A stretch of 18,845 nt of DNA from Acidobacteriota bacterium. Its GTDB lineage: Bacteria; Acidobacteriota; Blastocatellia; Pyrinomonadales; Pyrinomonadaceae. Both the position numbers and the translations under genes were made by a program. How positions within the stretch are numbered: position 1 is the first letter of the stretch; every line of letters begins with the position of its first letter. The stretch covers positions 1-18,845 of the forward strand of contig JAOTWT010000009.1 in NCBI GenBank assembly GCA_029862725.1, written 5' to 3'. The notes under the pieces were generated by a model. The model searched no databases. It worked only from the letters and a program-made list of their open reading frames with translations, and was not told the origin of the DNA. This document shows, piece after piece, positions 1 to 7,149 of this stretch.

Positions 1-1450
1 TAGAACGCGGGGGTATCCGGACTTCTGCGGCCTGCCCGTCAATCCACAGATAAAAATCGATTTCCTTTTCGCCCTTGTTCATCACGACCACGGCAAGCGT
101 CCCGTCCGGGTTCTGGAAGGCGGTCGCGAGGAGGGCGCTGCGGCTTGGCGCACAGGCGATCTTCTTAGCACCCGGCCTGATGAATTTCGAGAAATGGCCG
201 ATGTAATAATAAGAGTTCGTGTAAATAAGCTCGCCCTTCGCTGTATCCGCGTGGACCGGCGCGAAGCAGAAATTGCCGACATGGTTCGGCCCGCCGGTTT
301 CGTCGAGGAGGATGTTCCAGTCCGTCCAGGCGACCGTGCCGGAGTTGAAATCGTTGATCATCGAATAACCGTAGCGTTCGCCCAGGTTCCAGCTTTCCAG
401 TCTGGATGCGTCGAAACTGTCCACGCAGCCTTCTGTAAATATAAGTTGCTTGTCCTGGAATGTCTGGTTGACGAGTTTTACGTTGTCAAACATCATCTCA
501 CCGCCGGTCCAGGGTTCGTACCAGTGAAAACCGACTCCCCAAACATATTTTGCGGCATCCGGATCACTCAGGATCGTGTTCACTCTCTGATAGATCAGGT
601 CGCGGTTGTGGTCCCAGACGATGATCTTCTTGTCTCCGAGTCCCGCCTTCGCAAGTGTCGGTCCGAGATGGTTTTTGAGGAAGTCTCTCTCCTCTTCAGC
701 TGTATAAATACATGACTCCCAAGTCTGGGTCGCCATCGGTTCGTTTTGAATCGTGAGTCCCCACATCGGAATCCCTTCCTTTTCATATGCCGTTATGAAC
801 CTGACAAAATAATTTGCCCACGACTGTGCAAACTCGGGCTTCAATTTGCCGCCCTTGAGCATAGTATTTGTGGTCTTCATAAAGGCGGGCGGGCTCCACG
901 GAGAGGCATACATCGTCAAATTGCCGCCGGCCGCCCGGATCGCTTTTTTGATGAACGGTATGCGGTAGTGGCGGTCGTGTTTAATATCGAAGGTCTTTAG
1001 GTCCCCATCGCCCTCGTCGACGTATGTGTAGCTTGCGCTTGAGAAATCGCAGCTGTGAATATTGGTCCGGGCCAGCGTGTAACCTATCCCCTTCTTTTTA
1101 TCAAAGAAAGCCTTCAGGAACTCTTCTTGTTTCTTTTTCGGGATCTTCGCGTATGTTTCGGCGGAAGAATCCGTCAGGGCGCTGCCGATCCCGAGAAACG
1201 TCTGGAACGTTCTTTTCGGTTCGACAAAAACACAGAACTGAGTTTCCAGTGGCTGGGGGAGCGGTTTGAACTCGAGGCTGCCGGTCGGAGAGATCCGGTA
1301 TTCGGTATCCTTTGCGGTCGTAAAAACCGATACTTTTCTGTCTTTGGGAAACGACTTCTCACCCGTTCCGGCGAAAGCGGGAATTCCGGTTTGCGTTATC
1401 AACCCCGCGGCCGAACTGGTTACCAGAAAATCGCGACGATTCATTTTCAT
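1..1450 (-). CDS. Tat-exported GH30-family glycosidase (glucosylceramidase/beta-1,6-glucanase-like), C-terminus cut by window edge
   Basis: The frame is open for 483 codons from ATG at 1450 to the window edge. GH30 enzymes hydrolyse beta-linked glycans by a retaining mechanism; the substrate here cannot be told. The N-terminus carries a twin-arginine signal (NRRDFLVTSSAAG, residues 4-16), so the enzyme is probably exported folded. GH30 landmarks are the acid/base Glu in TIQNEP (about E237) and the nucleophile Glu in LIFTEG (about E340), with FHWYEPWTGG between them (308-317) and SPWSPPAFMKT at 183-193. A C-terminal beta-sandwich segment is starting at the edge (TLAVVVMNKG, 451-460). Family members are often near 480-500 residues, so only the last few are likely missing. 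An in-frame ATG at 1444 is an alternative start; there is only a weak AGG upstream. The gene lies 78 bp after the peptidase gene on the same strand and may be cotranscribed with it. Confidence 0.9.
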   Translation of the reverse strand, partial: MKMNRRDFLVTSSAAGLITQTGIPAFAGTGEKSFPKDRKVSVFTTAKDTEYRISPTGSLEFKPLPQPLETQFCVFVEPKRTFQTFLGIGSALTDSSAETYAKIPKKKQEEFLKAFFDKKKGIGYTLARTNIHSCDFSSASYTYVDEGDGDLKTFDIKHDRHYRIPFIKKAIRAAGGNLTMYASPWSPPAFMKTTNTMLKGGKLKPEFAQSWANYFVRFITAYEKEGIPMWGLTIQNEPMATQTWESCIYTAEEERDFLKNHLGPTLAKAGLGDKKIIVWDHNRDLIYQRVNTILSDPDAAKYVWGVGFHWYEPWTGGEMMFDNVKLVNQTFQDKQLIFTEGCVDSFDASRLESWNLGERYGYSMINDFNSGTVAWTDWNILLDETGGPNHVGNFCFAPVHADTAKGELIYTNSYYYIGHFSKFIRPGAKKIACAPSRSALLATAFQNPDGTLAVVVMNKGEKEIDFYLWIDGQAAEVRIPPRS

Positions 1451-1528
1451 AACTTTGCCTACCTACGCGAAGCAATTCGCACTAAGTTTTTGGATCCGCT
1501 TTTCCTCGACTTGCCCTTTCGAACCCTC

Positions 1529-3375
1529 TTAATCAGCAACAGTCTTAAACGCATCTCTGCCGCCGACCACCGGAAGCGTCAGACTCGTACCATCCAAATC
1601 CACCGTCAGCACAGTTCCCGGGTCCGGGTGAAGTGTGAATTCCCTGTCGCTTGAAAAAATCATAAGACCAATCTGTTGACCCGCGCGGATCAACTGGTCA
1701 TCCGGCTGGAGCTCGAACGACATTTCGTAAAACCTTCCGGGCACGAGCGGTGCGCTCTCGCGCAGGGACCGGTGGTTTTGAGGATCGGCCCAACCGCGGG
1801 TAATGATATTGTCGGTGATCTTTGTATTGCGACCGCGGTTCCAGGGCAGCGACACCAGCCAAACTGAAAGATTGGCGGCGGGTTTGCTGCTGGCCAGTTT
1901 TATCTTGATTCTTGGCTTACCCGAAATATGCAGCGGTTCCGCGAGTGCCGGTGTCAGATAGATCAGGCGATGATCGGTGAACTCGGCCTCGGCCAGCGTC
2001 GAACCTGAGAACGAGAAATTATCGATCAGTTTTTCGGTGCCCTGTTTGGCCGAAGGTTCAGGCCTGAGCTTTCCCGCTCCCGGCGCGCCGGCTGAAAGAT
2101 AAAAGGTCACATCGGAAGCGCCCGGATTCGGATAATCCGGGTACGAGGTCGGTTCGTCGGGTTTGTCGTTTTCGCGCACGATCCATGCTCTCGGATCGTT
2201 TTCAACGCCGTTCTGAACCCCGTGTAGGTAACGGGTAAACCATCGGTTCATGAGCTTCATTGGAGGCGGGCCGCCGTGCCCGTTCTGGTGGTAATAGATC
2301 TGTACCGGAAGACCCTTTGCTTTGGCAGCTTCGTAAATTCTATAACTGTGTTCCGGCATCACGTTCCAATCGTTAAAGCCGTGAGACATCAGCAAGGCGG
2401 CTTTCATCGGGCCGATGTCGTTCAAATAATCCCGCCCCGCCCAGAAATCATTGTAATCGCCGGTGATGCGGTCCATACCATTCGCCATTTCCTTGTCCCG
2501 CACGACGGCGTTGTTGCGAGCCCGTTTTGACTCGTCGCCGGAGTGAATGAAATCGTAGAGGACATCGATATCCTCGCCGGGATAGCCGCCCGGGTTTCGG
2601 ACGAGCCCATACGAGCGGTAGTAATGATAATAAGAAGTATTGGGAGCGACGGGAATGATCGCCTCGAGACCCTTCACGCCGGTCGTTGCGGCTGCGACGG
2701 GCAGGGTTCCGTTGTATGACGTGCCGGTCATGCCCACTTTTCCGGTCGACCAGAATGCCGTCACCTTCTCATCGCCGTCGGGTGAGACGTATCCGTTGGC
2801 CTTACCGGTCAGCCATTCGATCACCGCTTTTGGTGCAAGCGACTCATTGTCCCCGCCGACCGTCGGGGCGCCCTGCGAAAGACCTGTACCGGGCGATGAC
2901 GAGTGCACAATGATAAAGCCTCTCGGCAACCACTGTTTTATGTGAGACTGCGAGATGACAGGACGCTGACCCCTGCGCCGGACTTCCGGATGTATTCTCG
3001 GGGGGCCATTTCGCCCAGATTGTGACGGACGCTCCAAAAGAGACCCTCGACAAATTCGGCCGTACCGGCGAAATAAGGACTCGTAACGTAAATCACGGGA
3101 AGTTTTAGGCCCTCGGTCTCGGTTTGCAAAGGCCGCGTAACGGCGACATGCATACGGTCCCGCTTTCCGTCGCCATCAGTGTCGAACTCGGTTTCGACCC
3201 ATAGATCGTGGCGCATCCATTTCTGAGGATCTTCAAAACCGGGCACGACCTGAGCCTCGCCATCGACAAACACCGGGACGGCCTTTTCGGTTGCCTGTTG
3301 CGCATTGAAGGCGGGGTTCAACGCAAAAAACAGCGCAAACAGCATCAGGACGGGTTTCAGCTTATTCATAATCAT
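1529..3375 (-). pseudogene. Exported S15/PepX-family peptidase (Xaa-Pro dipeptidyl-peptidase-like), interrupted by one frameshift
   Basis: Two overlapping minus-strand frames encode one protein. The first (3375 to about 3005) has a signal peptide (MNKLKPVLMLFALFFAL) and the N-terminal strands of the catalytic domain. The second (about 3005 to 1529) holds the rest. Adding one base to the six-C run at 3000-3005 joins them into a 615-residue protein. In the repaired numbering the nucleophile Ser is about 220 (GTSYNG), the likely Asp about 336 (HGFNDWN) and the likely His about 367 (NGHGG). A PepX_C jelly-roll region follows from about residue 380 to the end. S15 enzymes cleave X-Pro dipeptides or act as CocE-like esterases; the HSSSPGTGLSQG stretch fits the X-Pro peptidase side. 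The signal peptide implies periplasmic or secreted action. The ATG at 3375 (or 3369) overlaps the end of the upstream toxin-like gene by 14 bp. All catalytic motifs are intact, so a sequencing error or a very recent mutation is as likely as an old pseudogene. Confidence 0.88.
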
Positions 3376-4708
3376 TATTTATAGCACAGAGAGAAGTACT
3401 CACACTGAGAGCTGCGAGCTGTCCGCCCAAAAGGATCACATCGCGCTCCGAAATAAACTGTAGACAAACCGGACACGCCTCCCTTGAGGGCATCACAAAT
3501 ACGGGTTTATCCCCTCTGTCCCCGATCGCCCAAATCGCTTCTCTTTCGGCATGAAGATTGGGGTATTCGCCGAATGCCTCGTACACTTTTAACTGTGCGG
3601 CTTCCTTTGTCGGGGTGTCACTGCTATTCAAATCCAGCAGGATCTGATCTGATTCATCACCAAACTTTGCCCGCAGCGTTTCTTTTCCATCCGCAGTTTT
3701 GACCAGTTTTGAAGCAAGTTGCGTCTGCTGGCTATCGGTGACCAACACCCCCAACGCCTGGGCTCTTTCGCGAACCGCCTTTGGCATCTGACCGGGCGCG
3801 CTTGAAGCCGCCTGAAAATAGAAAACGTTTTCGTCAGCATCGCATGCCATTACTATCGCGGTCGTATTTCTGCCCGCTGCGCTCCCATGAATACCCTTCA
3901 CCAGCTCACTCATTTGCCTTTCACTTGCCGCACGATCGATCAGACCTGAATCCAACATCTGCTGCGGAGTCATCTCCGAACATTTTTCGGCCGACGATTG
4001 GTTCCTGCAAAAGAACCTGAAGTAAACGAATTCGCCTTTTTCGCAAAGCTCGACCGCCTCCAGCCCCAATGCGTTACCTCCCGGATACAAAAATCTGAAG
4101 CCCCTTCCCGAAGCACACTCCTGCGGGTCCTGCGGATTATCCATGTCGAAACCGATCTTATGCTCCCTAAGCTGACTGACCAGGTCTTTATGAGCCCGCA
4201 GTCCAATCGACGTGAAACTACTGAGCGTCGAAATATCCGTCGAGCCCGCCTGGTCTTTAAGAAAAACTCCTCTCCGACCTAAACTCTCGCTGCCCCCGTA
4301 AAGCTGTTCGCCATCCGGTACCGCATCTGTACAACCCGCGGGGGTGCGATGAATCTTACCGGTGTATGAGCCCTTCTGAATCGTATGCGCGAGTTCATGC
4401 GCAAGCAGAGTCTTTCCCACCCTTGAATGAGGATTGTACTCGCCGCTGCCAAAGACGATGTCTCTTCCAAGGGTGTATGCCTTTGCATCAATCGCCCTTG
4501 CAGATTTCGCGGCTGAATCGCCGGTGTGTATTCGAACGCCGCTTAGGTCATATCCCAAACGCGGTTCAAAAAAGCGGCGCGTGCTGCGTTCCAGAGGGCG
4601 GCCGCTCGAACTCGTCGCTTCTCGGATATGTGTCGGGCCGGCTGACAGTGCGACACTCGAAGGCAGGGCCTTCTTTGAACAATCGGTTCGTCGAAAGTTA
4701 CTTCGCAC
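3362..4708 (-). CDS. DUF4157 (eCIS core domain) protein with C-terminal cytidine-deaminase-like toxin domain
   Basis: This is a 448-residue protein with GTG start at 4708; the in-frame TGA at 4721-4723 leaves no earlier start, and no clear Shine-Dalgarno is seen. Residues about 38-115 match DUF4157: LGYDLSGVRIHTG (51-63), then a zincin-like HELAH at 104-108. DUF4157 is known from extracellular contractile injection system (eCIS) cargo and polymorphic toxins. Residues about 116-270 are unassigned and contain five cysteines. Residues about 280-430 look like a deaminase fold: two strands (TTAIVMACD, NVFYFQAAS), then HAE at 386-388, strand KPVFVMPS, and CPVC at 412-415. HAE plus CxxC is the zinc and catalytic signature of cytidine-deaminase-like enzymes, where Glu shuttles the proton. 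There is no signal peptide, as expected for injected cargo. The likely role is a nucleic-acid or nucleotide deaminating toxin. Target base and exact deaminase family cannot be assigned by eye, and no immunity gene is recognised beside it. Confidence 0.85.
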   Translation of the reverse strand: MRSNFRRTDCSKKALPSSVALSAGPTHIREATSSSGRPLERSTRRFFEPRLGYDLSGVRIHTGDSAAKSARAIDAKAYTLGRDIVFGSGEYNPHSRVGKTLLAHELAHTIQKGSYTGKIHRTPAGCTDAVPDGEQLYGGSESLGRRGVFLKDQAGSTDISTLSSFTSIGLRAHKDLVSQLREHKIGFDMDNPQDPQECASGRGFRFLYPGGNALGLEAVELCEKGEFVYFRFFCRNQSSAEKCSEMTPQQMLDSGLIDRAASERQMSELVKGIHGSAAGRNTTAIVMACDADENVFYFQAASSAPGQMPKAVRERAQALGVLVTDSQQTQLASKLVKTADGKETLRAKFGDESDQILLDLNSSDTPTKEAAQLKVYEAFGEYPNLHAEREAIWAIGDRGDKPVFVMPSREACPVCLQFISERDVILLGGQLAALSVSTSLCAINNDYE

Positions 4709-5129
4709 CGCATATTCTTGTCAAGAAAAACCTTACGGGTGTCGAATTATTGCTCGATTTTGACGTAAAACATCGACGAAATGTCGAAAAAACTGTCGTG
4801 GTTTCGGGATTTTCGGAATCAGATGCACCGGGGGGCGGCGCCAGCCTGAAGGAATTAACGCAAGCGGATCTGACTCAATGGTCCGAATTCTAGCAGTAGA
4901 AGCATCCGCTCGATGGACCTATTCACAGCGTCTGCAGATCCTATCATTCTCTGGTCGGATGCCGCTATGTTGAGACAAAAAATCAATGATATTTGCCGGC
5001 GCGAAGGAATCAACCTGATCTAAACAGTTGCCGCTATCCACCTCACGGGTTGGGAACGTGCGTTGTGGCACGGTTCATTGCTCCTCGCCAGGTGGTGAAG
5101 GATTCTATTCAGATTTCGTAAAAATAGTA
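4709..5129. other. 421-bp intergenic stretch upstream of the toxin-like gene
   Basis: No recognisable gene. On the minus strand a perfect TTGACA (4724-4719) is followed, 18 bp on, by TAACTT (4700-4695). As a promoter it would start transcription near 4688, inside the annotated toxin frame, which conflicts with the only available GTG start, so it may be chance. On the plus strand a 36-codon ORF (4913-5023) starts with ATG, has no good ribosome binding site and resembles nothing I recognise. The length of the gap suggests the toxin gene does not depend on read-through from the gene at 6599-5130. Confidence 0.4.
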
Positions 5130-6599
5130 CTAGGGCCGAGCTTGCGGCGGATCTTCGAACACCTCGAGACGCATCTGCGTATGCTGCACAAGCATTTTCT
5201 TGAGATCCAAATGGGAGGCAAGCAATCTGTTGGAAACTGTTAGAAGCCTGATTTGTTCGTGATACCCATTTCGGTTCACTGCCTCTTGAAGCTCTTGCTG
5301 ATACCGCTCGGATAACTGAATCAGCGTCGCCGCCTGTGATTTGGCGTTTTCCGAAAGGTGATCCATGTCCTCAAGATTGTAGGCACACAGTTCTTCGGTC
5401 CAAATAATAAGCGCCAAAACGCTCTTGCAGAGTTCGGTTACGGCCTCCAATTTTCCCCCGAGGATATATTCCAGATCGACAGACTGCAGGACCCCGAAAT
5501 GATCCAATTCACTGCGGATCACCTTGAAGTCCGGATTAGCGACACTTAGCTTTAAGAGAAACTCGTTTACCAGATCGCTCGCTGATTTTTCAAGCCGGTC
5601 CGATTCGGATTCCGGATCACATCCTTTTTCGCCTGAAGCGGTAAAATGGTCCGACCCGATAATTTCAAGGAGTTCTTTGATCTTTTCGCGGTCCGGACTA
5701 CCAAATGAGCTTTCATCGTCAGGTTGGTCAAGATCGAATTCATCCCAAAGCTTTGTCTTCGCTGACGGGGAAACATCGTGAAACACGCCGGCGAAATCAA
5801 ATTTATTGTTGATCAGCTCGTATAGAGGTCCGTTATCATGGTTTATAAGACCGCTAAACACGTTACCTATGGTCACGTTGCATTCGATCGCGGCCGCGCT
5901 TACGTCCGGATGGAAAAACAATTCCCCGAGGTCTCTCTTGTATCGGCGCAGCGCCTCAAAGGAATCTGTTTCGATAAATTCTTCAAAATCTCCAAGATTT
6001 TTGAGACTGGCGATGAATTCATCAAAATATTCAATGACTCCTTCAACCGGCCGATCGGGGTGCTTCGACGGTTGGTCTGGGAAGATAGCTTTTAATGCCT
6101 CGCCGATTTTCGCTCGCGGGACGCGAAGCATTCGCTTCGACTCGACGTCTCCTTTTGTGAAAAGCCGCGTCACTACCAGATCGTATTTGCTTTGGTTTGA
6201 CTCAGAGTAGGGCAGCGAACGGAAGACTCTCGCCAAGGATATCAGAAGGCTAATATCCAGCGGCGCTTTAGTATAATCGTGAAACCTGCGGATATGATAG
6301 GTCTCGATCATATCGTTTCGAAGCTCAAGGGTCTCCCGCCACGAGGCCAACTCGCTTTCGGCGATCAGTTCAGCCTCTTCAATTTCGCTGTCATCGCCGG
6401 AAGAATGCCCGGCCGCAAGCTTGAAAAGGGCTTCGTGCAGTCGGCCGTTGTCAAACAGCATACCTGAAACAAGGCGGTTTTTTTGCTCGACCGAGGACAG
6501 GAACTTGTCGACCATTTCGAGGTCCAGTGCCTCTTCGCGCAATTTTTCAAAAAGTGTCCGGGACTGTGTTGAGATTTCGTGGGTGTTTATTTCATTCAT
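5130..6599 (-). CDS. Hypothetical acidic, mostly helical protein, 489 residues
   Basis: I do not recognise this protein. It starts at ATG 6599 (MNEINTHEIS) with a modest GGA-rich ribosome site about 10 bases upstream and ends with TAG at 5130-5132. It is rich in Glu, Asp, Leu and Lys, with long stretches of helical character (for example 1-60, 180-250 and 390-470), no signal peptide and no transmembrane segment, so it is probably a soluble cytoplasmic protein. Cysteines are few (for example in AAAIECNVT and EKGCDPES) and form no CxxC cluster. A low-complexity acidic linker (DLDQPDDESSFGSPDREK) lies near residue 300 and may separate two helical domains. It precedes the DUF4157-deaminase gene on the same strand across a 421-bp gap. 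A role as partner, adaptor or immunity factor of that protein is possible by position only. Confidence 0.75.
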   Translation of the reverse strand: MNEINTHEISTQSRTLFEKLREEALDLEMVDKFLSSVEQKNRLVSGMLFDNGRLHEALFKLAAGHSSGDDSEIEEAELIAESELASWRETLELRNDMIETYHIRRFHDYTKAPLDISLLISLARVFRSLPYSESNQSKYDLVVTRLFTKGDVESKRMLRVPRAKIGEALKAIFPDQPSKHPDRPVEGVIEYFDEFIASLKNLGDFEEFIETDSFEALRRYKRDLGELFFHPDVSAAAIECNVTIGNVFSGLINHDNGPLYELINNKFDFAGVFHDVSPSAKTKLWDEFDLDQPDDESSFGSPDREKIKELLEIIGSDHFTASGEKGCDPESESDRLEKSASDLVNEFLLKLSVANPDFKVIRSELDHFGVLQSVDLEYILGGKLEAVTELCKSVLALIIWTEELCAYNLEDMDHLSENAKSQAATLIQLSERYQQELQEAVNRNGYHEQIRLLTVSNRLLASHLDLKKMLVQHTQMRLEVFEDPPQARP

Positions 6600-7149
6600 T
6601 GTCTTTTTCCATTTTGATAAGAGGAAGAGATTGGACCTCGTCAGTCAACATTCTCAATGGTACCTTCCGGCTCCAAATTTACCGGTCCAGTCTACGGTGA
6701 CAAAAAAAGTCGGTTCTTGCTGCCATTTTTTTCGGTCAGTTCGGTGATATAGATCGATCAAAATAATCGTAAGCGTCAATCTGACCGATCCTTTGACACG
6801 ATCACTCAACGCACAATTAAGCATAACCGATTCAAAACAGGGATGTTACGGGCCTCGCCGAACATCCTTGGGACTACCCGATGTAGATTACCTGCAAACA
6901 CTAGGCCAAGCGTTTGGCGGTCAGAGCTGACTGCGGATCGCACAATTTCGGGGAGCCAATTGATCTGTTAGCCTTTCGGAGTGGCTCAGGAAGGATCAAT
7001 CATCAAGTGTGACAGAGGTGCGACCATTAAAATCGTACCATGATTTCTGCCCGCAATGAAAAAATTCTGCAAGTTTAGTCAGGCCTGCTCATTCTAGATA
7101 TGGAGTCTGAAAAGACGTTTAGAACGATTTTTCGTGAGAGGGAATTGAT
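6600..7149. other. 550-bp intergenic stretch between divergent genes, with clustered hairpins
   Basis: No coding region is convincing here. The stretch must hold the promoters of the divergent genes starting at 6599 (-) and 7150 (+). A dense group of inverted repeats lies at 6840-6987, listed separately. A good ribosome binding site, GAGAGG, precedes the ATG at 7150. I could not find a convincing -35/-10 pair for either gene. Confidence 0.5.
6840..6987. repeat. Cluster of four hairpin-forming inverted repeats, possible structured RNA or leader
   Basis: Four inverted repeats occur within 150 bp. (1) GGATGTT (6841-6847) pairs with AACATCC (6861-6867); inside it CGG pairs with CCG around a GCCTCG loop, giving a ten-pair stem with one bulged A. 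(2) GCCAA (6905-6909) pairs with TTGGC (6914-6918) around GCGT. (3) GTCAG (6920-6924) pairs with CTGAC (6927-6931), but its two-base loop is too tight for the full stem to close. (4) GAGCCA (6953-6958) pairs with TGGCTC (6982-6987). None is followed by a T-run, so these are not simple terminators. They lie 160-310 bp upstream of the beta-propeller gene. No riboswitch class is recognised. Confidence 0.4.

Noticed and set aside
4366..4893. 175-codon plus-strand ORF opposite the toxin-like gene
   Set aside because: It lies antisense over the N-terminal half of a well-supported protein, has no ribosome site and no family-like composition.
6600..7149. Known riboswitch class in the hairpin cluster
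   Set aside because: None of the conserved cores I know (for example c-di-GMP, SAM, cobalamin, TPP) is present.
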